The notes beneath the pieces were generated by a model that did not search any database, was not told where the DNA came from, and saw nothing but the letters and a program-made list of their open reading frames with translations. From Amaranthus tricolor (Eukaryota; Streptophyta; Magnoliopsida; Caryophyllales; Amaranthaceae): a DNA stretch of 64,000 nucleotides. Positions 35,562 through 47,720 of this stretch are shown here, one piece after another (positions within the stretch are counted from its first letter, which is position 1; the number at the start of each line of letters is the position of its first letter). The position numbers and the translations under genes were made by a program. The stretch is from assembly GCF_026212465.1 (NCBI RefSeq), contig NC_080058.1, positions 891,501 to 955,500 on the forward strand, read 5' to 3'.

Positions 35562-38113
35562 TGTAACACCCCGATATTTTCCCGATATATTAAATGATTT
35601 GCTAGTAATATTATTATTTTTATTATTATTATTCTTTTTAGAAAAAAATATATTTCTTTTTATTATTTATTTTGTTAGTAGGTTAAATCATGAGACTTCA
35701 ACTTTTAAGGCAATTAAAATCATTTTAAGTCCAAATCTTTTCCTAATCTATCTTTGATTTCAAAAAAAAAAAAAATATATATAAAAATAAGGGAATATGA
35801 ATGGTGGCCGGCCATGGGAAGTATTTTGGAAGATTGTAACTTCCATTTTTGGGTTAATGAATGATTATGGCAATAATCATCAATAAAATCTCATAAATTC
35901 CTTAATTTATTCTTTCTTTATTCTTTTTCCTTATTCCTTTTCCTTACTCCTTTTCATTTTCAAATTCCTTTGCAAGTAAAGAAAAATACTCTCAAAATCC
36001 CTCATATTCTCATGCCTAAGCCTTCTTGATTCATCAATTTGGTTCTTAAAATTTTGGTGTGTTCTTGAGCAATTGTAAGTAATTCTTAACCTAGTTTTAT
36101 TTTTAAGTTTTAATTTAAATTTCTATGTTTTTTTTTATGTGTGTGATTTTATAGTTTATGATTTTGTTCATGAATTAAAAATTTATGTGTAGATGTATGA
36201 TGTTTTTCTATTTAAATTTAATATATGGTTTTAGGGTTTTAGATGTATGATGTTTTTCTATTTAAATTTAATGTATGGTTTTAGGGTTTTAGATTTGTGC
36301 ACATGTGTGTGAAGAATTGTTTGATGAATGATTGAATTATATATATAAATATATATATACAAAAAAAAATGGTTGTTCATATAAAAAAAATGTGTGTCTA
36401 TGTGGTGATGGAAATTTATTTTTATTGATTAATAAAAGAGAAGTATAATGTTGGTAGAAGAAAAATGCATGTATATATATATGTGATGTGTTTGTGTGTG
36501 TACATTGGAGTAAAAAGAATTATTTTTTTTTTTGAGAAAAATATAAATAATTAATTAAAATTTATTTTTGGATGTGATCATGGAAATTATGTAAATTTTA
36601 TTGTTTAGATGTATTAGGGAATAAAGCATTGAAATTTTATATTTTTGTGATAAAAAAAAATGGAATCCCGTAGGTTTTGAAATAGTGGAAAAAATTGTGT
36701 TTTTGGAGCATTTTTGGCTTTGAAATTAAGTTAAAAATACTTATACTATGTTATAAGTTATGAAATTTGGTACCCGGGGGTTTTGACGCCTTCCGGACGC
36801 AACGGTGAAGTCGGATTTTCAGTTTGACAGTCTTAAGATGAGTTTCTGGACAGATTGTATAGGCTGTCCAGTTTTGTGTTTATACCATGTTATAGTATGT
36901 GATGGATGTTCATGTTGTGTGTAGCATTCTAGGTATGGATGTGATTGTATATGTGTGTTATGTGCGATTTGAGGAAAATGTGTATGTGTGCTTATTTCCC
37001 GAATACGATTGAACCTTGTAGGAAGTCGATTCGTGACCGGGAATTGATTAAGACGCTTGCGAGTTGGTTATCTTGCTTAAGGTATGTACACGCAGCGTGG
37101 TTCGCATTAGTCCGATGTATTATGTATTAATGATACCCAAAAGTAAGGCATGGGTATACATAACGAATAATGTTATCGTTCGAATCAATAATTTTATTCA
37201 TTTATATGATAAGTAGAGGTAGTATGTCCTCACTAACTTAAAAGTGGACGTAGTATGACGTCAATCTTTATATATTGTTTTGATAAGTAGAGGTAGTATG
37301 ACCTCACTAACTTAAAAGTGGACGTAGTATGTCGTCAATTGGTGGAAGAGAATTACTCGCGGCATATGAGGGCTTTATGGGCCACCGCGGGGGTATGCAT
37401 ACTTAACTATAGACACCGAAGTAAGGCGAGTGTCTATGGTAGAGGCTTGCTTAGGGGTTAGCTCCCCCTAATGTATTGTCTCACTTATGGAGTTTGGAGT
37501 GTACCGGCAGTATGGCTGGATAGTACTGGCAGTATGGCCGGATAGTACAGCAGTATGGCTGACTAACTTTTACAAGAAAATAAATATACTTAATAAGCAT
37601 GATCAAGCGTACGGTTCTGTGATTTGTTAACTAATTGATTAAACTTTCTCGTATGTTATTATTTATTGGTATGCGACGTTCGCTGACGTGTGCTTTTGGT
37701 CTTAACGACCCTGCGATGATGTTGTGTCCTATCTGGGCAATGACTAGCAGTAAGTCAAGTTGCAGGTCTGGGGAGTGAGGATTGTCCCTTGAAGAAATAA
37801 ATTATTAGGGTAGAGAGTCTTAATAAGGACTTCAAAATTTAGTTTAAAAAGCATTTGGTTTTGTGAGGCGACTCTCGCTCTCAAGTTGTAATAAGTAGAT
37901 TCAACTTTTCGTTTCTTATCCGCTGCTAAGTTTTTCTTATCATCCAGTAGTTCTTAATAACGCTAATAGAACTCGATCCGCACGTTTTTCCTTAACTTCA
38001 AAACCGTTTTAAACTGTTTCTAACATCCCGGTTTGACTCGGATTACAGTTTGTTCCGTTTTTAAAAGATCATTTTCTCTTCTCGTACGACCCGAGTTATT
38101 CCGAGATGTTACA
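35562..38113 (+). repeat. 5' LTR of the chromovirus
   Basis: Length 2552 bp, TG...CA ends. Internal tandem repeats: two 50-bp units at 36191-36240 and 36241-36290; two related units at about 37208-37265 and 37281-37338 (GTAGAGGTAGTATG... CTCACTAACTTAAAAGTGGA); and three GGCAGTATGGC(T/C)GGATAGTA-like units at 37505-37560. Short frames in the LTR (35491-35757 tail, 36945-37130) look non-coding. Confidence 0.95.
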
Positions 38114-38115
38114 AC

Positions 38116-38132
38116 TGGTATCAGAGCGGGAG
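38116..38132 (+). other. primer-binding site (tRNA-Met initiator type)
   Basis: TGGTATCAGAGCGGGAG is located just after the 5' LTR. TGGTATCAGAGC matches the 3' end complement of plant initiator tRNA-Met, as used by most plant gypsy elements. Confidence 0.9.
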
Positions 38133-38170
38133 TTTTATTTAGTGTTATTTATCTATATCGATAGACTAAC

Positions 38171-38215
<45 letters not shown>

Positions 38216-38442
38216 ATTTGATTAACGAGAGTAAAAGGGGTAGACAATAAGGGGATATGATGTGTTATGCTTTGTGTCTTTAAGCATGATGTCATGGATA
38301 ACTTGATGTGTGTATGATAGCATTTCTGTGTCTATATCTCTGATGTTTTGAATTATCTATCTCTGTCATATCTTAGAAATTGATTGTTTTGCTTTCTTTC
38401 CCTGTGAGTCAGGAAGTTCGATTATTATTTTTTTTTTCTCTC

Positions 38443-39342
38443 ATGGATAAAGGAAAAAGACCGGCCGATGAGGGAATTAATACCCGAGATGAACCCTGGA
38501 GAGCTTTAGTTAATGCCCCAGCTTGGGCAGAAATAGAGGCTCAGGGAATTTGGGATAGAAAAGAGGGAGAAAGTGATTTGGATTACGCCCGACGCATGGA
38601 AATGATCTTCAAAAAGTCCAAACAGGTGTATGAAGGGATAATGGAAAAGGAAACGAATACATTGATGGGGATGATAGACGAGTTTCACCTAGAGCTTGAC
38701 AGGAGGGTAAGAGCAGTGCAAACTGAGGGTCGGGACGGAGTTGACGTTCCAGAGTCTAGTGGGGCAAGGAGAGATAATAATGAAGAGGATGTTCACATAG
38801 TAGACCCAGACTCAATGCCGTTTATAATCTTCGAGGGGTTGGATTTTGAGAGGGATCCAGAGGAGGATCCAGAAGAGGATCCAGAAGAGGACCCGGAGGA
38901 GGAGGACCCCGATGAGGACCCAGAAGAGGAATTTGAGGAGGAATTCGAAGGAAATTTTGATGCGGAGCAGGAAGAATTTATGGAGGAAGATCCTTTAGGA
39001 GTGGTAGAAGATCCTGATGAGGGGGAATTAGCTTATAGAGATGGAATGATGAGTGATGATGATAGTGAGCATATTATTTTAGGGGGTTGGCCGGTGAGGC
39101 GAGAGGATCTTATGAGCGAGGAGGAGAGTGAAATCATGATGTGGGAAGAGGAACCACCCGAACCAATAATAGTAGAGCTTTCTGATTCTGAAGAGCGACT
39201 TTCTATGAGTGATTCCTTATCTGTGGGAACCCCTTCTGATTCCGATAGCGCGTCTAGCGATGACTCTGATGATGCTGATTTTGACCCTGATCAATACATG
39301 GAGGATCGGGACCGCATGGATGCGTCACCTTTATTTGCCTGA
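38443..39342 (+). CDS. acidic ORF upstream of gag, unknown function
   Basis: A complete frame of 299 codons from ATG at 38443, located between the primer-binding site and gag. Residues 1-100 are mixed and probably helical (DEPWRALVNAPAWAEIEA, DLDYARRMEMIFKKSKQVYE). After about residue 125 it becomes strongly Asp/Glu-rich, with tandem EEDP repeats encoded at 38850-38910 and then Ser/Asp-rich blocks. I recognise no domain. Extra ORFs before gag are known in Ogre/Tat-type elements but are not standard for Tekay-type chromoviruses. The frame is intact while the polyprotein is broken only once, so it is likely part of the element and not a random frame. A poly-A run of about 36 nt (38176-38211) lies upstream. 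Confidence 0.65.
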   Translation: MDKGKRPADEGINTRDEPWRALVNAPAWAEIEAQGIWDRKEGESDLDYARRMEMIFKKSKQVYEGIMEKETNTLMGMIDEFHLELDRRVRAVQTEGRDGVDVPESSGARRDNNEEDVHIVDPDSMPFIIFEGLDFERDPEEDPEEDPEEDPEEEDPDEDPEEEFEEEFEGNFDAEQEEFMEEDPLGVVEDPDEGELAYRDGMMSDDDSEHIILGGWPVRREDLMSEEESEIMMWEEEPPEPIIVELSDSEERLSMSDSLSVGTPSDSDSASSDDSDDADFDPDQYMEDRDRMDASPLFA

Positions 39343-39615
39343 TTGATTTTACTTTATTTGATTATGCATGTGATTGAGTTCGTATGTCTAGTTCATTAGT
39401 AGAATAAATTGCGAACAATTTTGTTGATTGGATGATTTGGTTGTTTATCACGAACTTTTGTAGTTTTGAACAATGACTATGTGGGAATTTATACCCAAGT
39501 ATTCTTTCTAGATTGGAAGTATATGGTTTATTTGTTTTGAATTTGAATCCTGTTTTATTCCGAGATTTTATAAGATAAACATTTGAAAGTAGAATCGATT
39601 CAGTGTGGTGTTTAT

Positions 39616-39674
39616 GAAAAAAAAAAAATAAAAAAATAAATAAATAAATAAATAAAAATAAAATAAAATAAAGA
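39616..39674. repeat. A-rich (AAAT)n/(AAAAT)n simple repeat
   Basis: Runs of AAAT and AAAAT units between the acidic ORF and gag. Confidence 0.85.
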
Positions 39675-39834
39675 ATAAATCCGATTATAGACTTATTGTT
39701 CAACCTTTTTACCTTTAGGGCTACTACCTTGTATATTTTAGAGTAATAACAGAATGAGTTTTTCCTTAAACCTCAAACGCTATAGAAATGTAATTACACA
39801 CCTTGTTTGAACCTGATGCAGTATACCTGCCATC

Positions 39835-42800
39835 ATGCCACCCTTTTTGAAAAGGTCCGTGCCAAGAGGAAACTCTGATCGCGTGCTTCGAAACCTAGTC
39901 AAGGCCCTAGCTGGTGCAAGGAATCCGAGACCGAAATCCTTGGAAGAAAAGGCTTCGTCAATTAGTAAGAGAATAGCCCAGAGTAAACCCTCGACTTATA
40001 GTGGAAAAGGTGAACCTTCTATGTTGGAAAACTGGCTGAGAGAATTTGACAAGCTTTTTAGTGTGGTGAGATGTCCTGCTGAGCTCATGGTTGACCAAGC
40101 CGCGTTTTTCCTAGTGGAAGACGCTGACTATTGGTGGACACATAGTAAGATGAGGTTGATATCAGAAAACAACGGTGACTTAAGCTGGGAAGGATTTAAG
40201 GGGGCGTTAAGAGACCAATTTTATCCGCCTCATGTTAGGAAGGACAAATCAAATGAGTTTGCTAGATTCGAAATGGGAAACCTAACGGTAGATGAATATT
40301 ATCAGAAATTTATGGAATACTTGAAGTTTTGCCCTGACGATGTCCCAACTGAGGGAAAGAAAATACAGCGTTTTGAGTTAGGTCTATCGTATGAGATCCA
40401 AAAACACATTGAGACTGATAGATATGATACGTTAGACCAGCTATATAAGAGAGCTGCGCAGATTGGGAATGTTATCAGGAAGGAAAAAGAGAAGTTGGGC
40501 CATAGCGGAGAAAAGAGAAAAGAACCCGTGTTTCAGAATGATACGAATGCGAGTAATCAAGTCCAAAATCAATTTAAGAAGCACAAACCGTATGGGGGCT
40601 TTCAGGAGAAAGGTTTCCATTCTGGTCAAAACATCAAGAATGGGGGAAGTTCGAGACTAGAGGCTAGAATGCAGAAGCCTTTGTATGATCGTAATGGGAA
40701 AGAGAGAATCTTCAACTGTAGGAGATGCCAAAAGAACCACCCAGGAAGGGACTGCCGGGGTGCGTTAGTGGACTGTTCTTACTGTGGTAAGCCGGGCCAT
40801 AGATTATACGAGTGTTATACTCGCATAGGGCAACAAGAGTTGCAAGGGAGAAATCCTAGAGGTTTCCAACAACAAAGAATCACTAACGGACGGAGTAGTA
40901 ATGATGCTGGTAGGGGATATCACAATGGTGGAAGTTTTGGCCGAAACTTGGGAGGTGCCCCAAACCCAAGGTTTTCGGGGAATAACTCCGGTTTTCAGCA
41001 ACGACCGGGAAATGCTAGAAACGAGAATTTCTTTTCAAGCCAACGTGGGAATCAAGGAGGTGCTACTACTTCTACCCAGAACGACGGCAGGCTTTCGGCA
41101 GTTAACTCGAGGGAGGCAGCGCAAGCGTCGGATGTGGTCATAGGTACGTTCTGTATTAATACAAAATCCGTTAAAGTACTGTTTGATTCTGGTGCATCGT
41201 ACTCGTTTGTTTCAAAGTCTAGAGTTAAGGACTTAGAATTGGAAAACCCCGAGGAAACATCTTTTTCAGTCTCTACTCCTTCCGGGGAGATATTTCATTG
41301 TAATACGTTGTTCCGTGAAGTCCCGGTTAAGATAGGGAAAGTAAAATTTCCAAGTAATTTATTTTCTCTAGAAATGGATGACTTAAATGTAATACTTGGA
41401 ATGGATTGGCTAAGTAGATATAAAGCGATAATAGATTGTGAAGAACAGTTAGTGACCTTAAGTGGACCTAGGGGGGAGAAGGTTAAATATAGGAGTCTTC
41501 CTAAGGGACCGAAGATAAAAATCGTATCATCATTAAAAGTCAAGAAGTTAATCAAGCAAGGGCAACCGTGGTTTCTATGTAGTATAAGTAAAGTAGGGGA
41601 GCGGGAATTGCAGCTTGAGAACATTCCAGTGGTCTGTGATTTTAGAGATGTTTTCCCCGAAGAACTCCCTGGTATGCCGCCAAGAAGGGACGTGGATTTC
41701 TCGATTGATTTAATCCCTGGGACAGGACCAATTTCAAAAGCTCCTTACCGAATGGCCCCAAGGGAGATGGAAGAATTGAAAATCCAGTTGGAGGAGTTGT
41801 TAGAGAAGGGTTATATAAGACCCAGTGTGTCGCCTTGGGGAGCCCCGGTGTTGTTTGTAAGGAAAAAGGACGGAACGATGCGTCTCTGTATTGATTACAG
41901 GGAACTTAATAAGGTCACTGTAAAGAATAAGTATCCATTACCACGGATCGATGATCTTTTTGATCAGTTGCAAGGGGCAGGAGTCTTTTCCAAGATTGAT
42001 CTGCGGTCCGGGTATCATCAGTTACGCATCAAGGAGGAGGATATTAGCAAATCAGCTTTTAGAACCAGATACGGACACTTTGAATTTACAGTGATGCCTT
42101 TTGGGTTGACCAATGCACCCGCAGCATTTATGGGGTTGATGAATCGGGTTTTTAACGCGTACCTCGATAAGTGTGTGGTGGTGTTCATTGATGATATTTT
42201 GGTATATTCCAAGAGCCAAGAAGAACATCAAGAACATTTAAGGATGGTCTTGCAGATTCTGCGAGAGAATCAGTTGTATGCTAAGTTTTCGAAGTGTGAA
42301 TTTTGGTTAGAGCAAGTGGCTTTTCTAGGTCACATTGTTTCTAAGGAAGGAATTTCTGTTGATCCAGCAAAAGTAGCAGCTGTTCGGGATTGGTCTACAC
42401 CTCGGAATGTTACAGATATCCGGTGTTTCTTGGGATTAGCAGGATACTATCGTCGTTTTGTGAAGGACTTTTCTCGCATCGCTCGTCCATTAACAGCCTT
42501 GATGAAGAAAGAAAAGAAGTTCGAATGGACTGAGGAGTGTGAGAAGGCATTTCAGTTGTTGAAGGAGAAGTTAACTACAGCCCCTGTGTTGACCTTACCT
42601 GATCCATCCTTGGAATACTCTGTCTACAGTGACGCTTCTAAACATGGATTAGGTTGTGTTTTAATGCAAGATAGAAGGGTGGTGGCGTATGCTTCACGTC
42701 AACTAAGGACTCATGAGGTGAATTATCCAACACATGACTTGGAGTTAGCTGCTGTGGTTTTCGCATTGAAAATCTGGCGACATTACCTTATGGTGTCAAA

Positions 42801-44561
42801 TGCAAGGTCTTTACGGATCATAAAAGTTTGCAATTCTTGTTCACTCAATCCGAGTTGAATTTGCGCCAACGACGTTGGTTAGAACTTATCAGTGATTATG
42901 ATTTAGAGATTTCATATCACGAAGGCCGTGCGAATGTAGTCGCTGATGCTTTGAGTAGGAAATCGAGGCATTCCGTCTCAGCGTTAATAACCTCTGAGGA
43001 GTTGTGTAAGGAGTTTGGAAGAATGAACTTGGAGATAATCCAAGAAGGGGAATTGGAAGCCAGGTTGAGTGCCTTGTCTATTCAACCTACCTTTTTCGAA
43101 GAGATTATGGCTAAGCAACTGGAAGACCCAAAGTTTATAAAACTTCGGGAGCAGATCAGTGAAGGGAAAGCTGAAGGTTTTACAATTCATGAGGACGGTA
43201 GTCTTCGTTTTAAGGGACGATGGTGTGTGCCGGATGGGTGTGACTTGTTGAAGGAAAAATTGTTGAACGAAGCTCATTATTCTAGATACTCGGTTCATCC
43301 TGGTGGAGATAAGATGTATCAGGATTTAAAATGCATGTTTTGGTGGTCTGGTATGAAACAGAATATTGCTGAATTTGTTTCCAAGTGTTTAACGTGTCAA
43401 AAGGTTAAGAGTGAACATCGAAGACCAGCTGGGTTACTGCAACCTCTAGAAGTTCCGGTCTGGAAGTGGGATGACATATCTATGGATTTCGTGTTAGGGT
43501 TGCCACGAACTAAGACTGGTAATGATACTCTTTGGGTTATCGTGGATAGGCTTACTAAGTCTGCAAGGTTTATTCCGATGAACTGTAAGTGGGATATGGA
43601 ACAACTTGCTCGTGCCTATATTCGATACGTTGTTCGATATCACGGAATACCTCGTACTATTGTCTCCGATCGTGATACTCGATACTTGTCACATTTTTGG
43701 AAATCATTACAGCAAGCTTTGGGAACCACTCTTCTTCATAGCACGTCTTTTCACCCTATGACGGATGGTCAGACTGAACGTGTCAATCAGATACTAGAAG
43801 ACATGTTGAGAGCAATAGCCATGGAATGGCAAGGTTCATGGGATGAACATTTGGATTTAGTGGAATTTTCTTATAATAACAGTTATCAGGCAACGATTCA
43901 AATGGCTCCGTTTGAAGCACTGTATGGTCGTAAGTGCCGTAGTCCTGTATGTTGGGATGATTTTACTGAATCCGTCACCTTAGGACCTGATATGCTTGTG
44001 CAAATGACAGAGAAAGTAAAGTTGATTCGCGATAAAATGAAGGCAGCCCAGGATAGACAAAAATCATACGCCGAACTCCGACGTCGGCCTGATGAGTACG
44101 AAGTGGGCGACAAAGTTTTACTCCGTGTGTCTCCGATGAGAGGTGTGGTTCGTTTTGGTGCTCGTGGGAAGTTGAGCCCGCGTTTCATTGGCCCCTATGA
44201 TATTGTGGAGCGGATTGGGAAGTTAGCTTACCGGTTAGCGTTACCTAATGCGTTGGGTAAGGTTCATGACGTTTTTCATATCTCCCAGTTAAAACGTTAT
44301 GTTGCGGCTTCTTCGCATGTCTTAGACCCGGAACCGTTAGAACTTGATGAAAGCCTCACCTATGAAGAGCAACCTGTCCAGATTTTAGATAGAAAGGTTC
44401 GCAGTACTCGGCGAAAGGATGTTGCAATGGTTAAGGTTTTATGGTCCAATCATCGGTCACAAGAGGCAACTTGGGAAACAGAAGCGTCAATGCGAGAGAG
44501 GTATCCGCATCTTTTTCCTCAGGTTAGTAAGTTACGGGGACGTAACTTTTTAAGGGGGTAG
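39835..44561 (+). pseudogene. gag-pol polyprotein of the chromovirus, one frameshift
   Basis: The frame from ATG 39835 holds the gag domain, a CX2CX4HX4C-type knuckle at about residue 295 and another at about 314. It continues with an aspartic protease (DSGAS, Asp at about 451), reverse transcriptase with the FIDDILVY box (about 785) and the start of RNase H (about 930). Near base 42790 (about residue 985) homology moves to another frame, consistent with one missing base; the first frame stops at 42858. The second frame continues to 44561: the RNase H end, integrase zinc-binding region (HPGG, CLTCQ), the integrase D,D,E core (SMDF at 43475, SDRDTRY at 43665, TERVNQ), a GPY/F module ([12 protein letters not shown]) and a chromodomain (VKVLW..H, EATWE) at about 44364-44530. 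No separate stop between gag and pol, as usual for chromoviruses. Confidence 0.93.
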
Positions 44562-44719
44562 GAAGCGGTAGGATTTTGCGCGCTTTGAGTTACTTTGATC
44601 TATTTCTTTTGTTGTGTGCTTGTTTTATCGTTTTTTTTTTGTGTGTGATTGTGTGTGTTTTGTGTTTGATGGGTGCGTGTTTTGTGTTTGTACGTTGAGG
44701 TTTTGGGGTCAAAACCTTT

Positions 44720-44732
44720 TTAAGGGGGGTAG
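44720..44732 (+). other. polypurine tract
   Basis: TTAAGGGGGGTAG lies 2 nt before the 3' LTR start at 44735, the expected site for plus-strand priming. Confidence 0.8.
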
Positions 44733-44734
44733 TC

Positions 44735-47287
44735 TGTAACACCCCGATATTTTCCCGATATATTAAATGATTTGCTAGTAATATTATTATTTTTATTATT
44801 ATTATTCTTTTTAGAAAAAAATATATTTCTTTTTATTATTTATTTTGTTAGTAGGTTAAATCATGAGACTTCAACTTTTAAGGCAATTAAAATCATTTTA
44901 AGTCCAAATCTTTTCCTAATCTATCTTTGATTTCAAAAAAAAAAAAAAAATATATAAAAATAAGGGAATATGAATGGTGGCCGGCCATGGGAAGTATTTT
45001 GGAAGATTGTAACTTCCATTTTTGGGTTAATGAATGATTATGGCAATAATCATCAATAAAATCTCATAAATTCCTTAATTTATTCTTTCTTTATTCTTTT
45101 TCCTTATTCCTTTTCCTTACTCCTTTTCATTTTCAAATTCCTTTGCAAGTAAAGAAAAATACTCTCAAAATCCCTCATATTCTCATGCCTAAGCCTTCTT
45201 GATTCATCAATTTGGTTCTTAAAATTTTGGTGTGTTCTTGAGCAATTGTAAGTAATTCTTAACCTAGTTTTATTTTTAAGTTTTAATTTAAATTTCTATG
45301 TTTTTTTTTATGTGTGTGATTTTATAGTTTATGATTTTGTTCATGAATTAAAAATTTATGTGTAGATGTATGATGTTTTTCTATTTAAATTTAATATATG
45401 GTTTTAGGGTTTTAGATGTATGATGTTTTTCTATTTAAATTTAATGTATGGTTTTAGGGTTTTAGATTTGTGCACATGTGTGTGAAGAATTGTTTGATGA
45501 ATGATTGAATTATATATATAAATATATATATACAAAAAAAAATGGTTGTTCATATAAAAAAAATGTGTGTCTATGTGGTGATGGAAATTTATTTTTATTG
45601 ATTAATAAAAGAGAAGTATAATGTTGGTAGAAGAAAAATGCATGTATATATATATGTGATGTGTTTGTGTGTGTACATTGGAGTAAAAAGAATTATTTTT
45701 TTTTTTGAGAAAAATATAAATAATTAATTAAAATTTATTTTTGGATGTGATCATGGAAATTATGTAAATTTTATTGTTTAGATGTATTAGGGAATAAAGC
45801 ATTGAAATTTTATATTTTTGTGATAAAAAAAAAATGGAATCCCGTAGGTTTTGAAATAGTGGAAAAAATTGTGTTTTTGGAGCATTTTTGGCTTTGAAAT
45901 TAAGTTAAAAATACTTATACTATGTTATAAGTTATGAAATTTGGTACCCGGGGGTTTTGACGCCTTCCGGACGCAACGGTGAAGTCGGATTTTCAGTTTG
46001 ACAGTCTTAAGATGAGTTTCTGGACAGATTGTATAGGCTGTCCAGTTTTGTGTTTATACCATGTTATAGTATGTGATGGATGTTCATGTTGTGTGTAGCA
46101 TTCTAGGTATGGATGTGATTGTATATGTGTGTTATGTGCGATTTGAGGAAAATGTGTATGTGTGCTTATTTCCCGAATACGATTGAACCTTGTAGGAAGT
46201 CGATTCGTGACCGGGAATTGATTAAGACGCTTGCGAGTTGGTTATCTTGCTTAAGGTATGTACACGCAGCGTGGTTCGCATTAGTCCGATGTATTATGTA
46301 TTAATGATACCCAAAAGTAAGGCATGGGTATACATAACGAATAATGTTATCGTTCGAATCAATAATTTTATTCATTTATATGATAAGTAGAGGTAGTATG
46401 TCCTCACTAACTTAAAAGTGGACGTAGTATGACGTCAATCTTTATATATTGTTTTGATAAGTAGAGGTAGTATGACCTCACTAACTTAAAAGTGGACGTA
46501 GTATGTCGTCAATTGGTGGAAGAGAATTACTCGCGGCATATGAGGGCTTTATGGGCCACCGCGGGGGTATGCATACTTAACTATAGACACCGAAGTAAGG
46601 CGAGTGTCTATGGTAGAGGCTTGCTTAGGGGTTAGCTCCCCCTAATGTATTGTCTCACTTATGGAGTTTGGAGTGTACCGGCAGTATGGCTGGATAGTAC
46701 TGGCAGTATGGCCGGATAGTACAGCAGTATGGCTGACTAACTTTTACAAGAAAATAAATATACTTAATAAGCATGATCAAGCGTACGGTTCTGTGATTTG
46801 TTAACTAATTGATTAAACTTTCTCGTATGTTATTATTTATTGGTATGCGACGTTCGCTGACGTGTGCTTTTGGTCTTAACGACCCTGCGATGATGTTGTG
46901 TCCTATCTGGGCAATGACTAGCAGTAAGTCAAGTTGCAGGTCTGGGGAGTGAGGATTGTCCCTTGAAGAAATAAATTATTAGGGTAGAGAGTCTTAATAA
47001 GGACTTCAAAATTTAGTTTAAAAAGCATTTGGTTTTGTGAGGCGACTCTCGCTCTCAAGTTGTAATAAGTAGATTCAACTTTTCGTTTCTTATCCGCTGC
47101 TAAGTTTTTCTTATCATCCAGTAGTTCTTAATAACGCTAATAGAACTCGATCCGCACGTTTTTCCTTAACTTCAAAACCGTTTTAAACTGTTTCTAACAT
47201 CCCGGTTTGACTCGGATTACAGTTTGTTCCGTTTTTAAAAGATCATTTTCTCTTCTCGTACGACCCGAGTTATTCCGAGATGTTACA
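44735..47287 (+). repeat. 3' LTR of the chromovirus
   Basis: Length 2553 bp. By eye it differs from the 5' LTR only at an A-run (one T/A substitution near 44950) and by one A in the run near 45825-45834. The internal tandem repeats of the 5' LTR are all present. Confidence 0.95.
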
Positions 47288-47292
47288 CCATC

Positions 47293-47404
47293 ACAGTACC
47301 AGTCCCCTTCTCTGCCAAAGCGACACACGAATGCCTCTTACTACCGTAGGAGGCGTAGGAGACCAACTCAGTTGGATAGGGTAGATGAGGGTCATAAACG
47401 TTAG
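47293..47404 (+). pseudogene. plant mobile domain gene, displaced 3' end
   Basis: After the second CCATC the reading frame of the interrupted mobile domain exon resumes: QYQSPSLPKRHTNASYYRRR, then an Arg-rich tail and TAG at 47402-47404. Counting one copy of the duplication, the frame is continuous with 35561, so the retrotransposon hit the last exon about 37 codons from its end. Followed by a (TA)n run at 47431-47460. Confidence 0.75.
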
Positions 47405-47430
47405 CGTTTCGTTTTTGTGTATTTGGATTG

Positions 47431-47460
47431 ACTATATATATATATATATATATATATATG
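47431..47460. repeat. (TA)n microsatellite
   Basis: About 14 TA dinucleotides inside the MULE, downstream of the mobile domain stop codon. Confidence 0.9.
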
Positions 47461-47697
47461 TTTATGTAGTTGTATATTTCAAACATTTGTATATATTTAG
47501 TTGTATATATATGTTTATTTACTTTATCATAGTCTCCAAACTTTGACTTACGAATGTTCGGACTTTTGGCGATGAATCATCCCGGCTGAAACATACATTG
47601 ACTTGTAATAAGTAATAACTTATTCTAATGTCTCTAATGCAAATAAACCAAATAACAACAACTGAATAATTAGGGAAAAAAAGAAGTAAAAGTGGTT

Positions 47698-47720
47698 GTT
47701 CGCAGTTACTAACTGCGAAC
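47698..47720. repeat. 23-bp subterminal palindrome, right MULE end
   Basis: Identical to the palindrome at 33019-33041, followed by a further CTGCGAACAG half-site at about 47743. Confidence 0.75.

Larger units (their letters stand above)
35562..47287 (+). mobile_element. Ty3/gypsy chromovirus (Tekay/Del-like), full-length, 11.7 kb
   Basis: The element has two LTRs of about 2.55 kb that start TGTAACACC and end TGTTACA, and the CCATC 5-bp duplication on both sides. A primer-binding site complementary to initiator tRNA-Met (TGGTATCAGAGC) lies 3 nt inside the 5' LTR, and a polypurine tract precedes the 3' LTR. In order it carries an acidic ORF, gag with two zinc knuckles, protease, reverse transcriptase, RNase H, integrase and a C-terminal chromodomain. 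Integrase after RT plus chromodomain defines a chromovirus; the chromodomain wording and long LTRs suggest the Tekay/Del clade. One frameshift in RNase H is the only coding break I see. The insertion interrupts the plant mobile domain gene of the surrounding MULE. Confidence 0.95.

Noticed and set aside
36945..37130. 61-codon frame in the 5' LTR, repeated at 46119-46304
   Set aside because: The two copies are simply the two LTRs; it has no recognisable domain and lies in the non-coding U3/R region.
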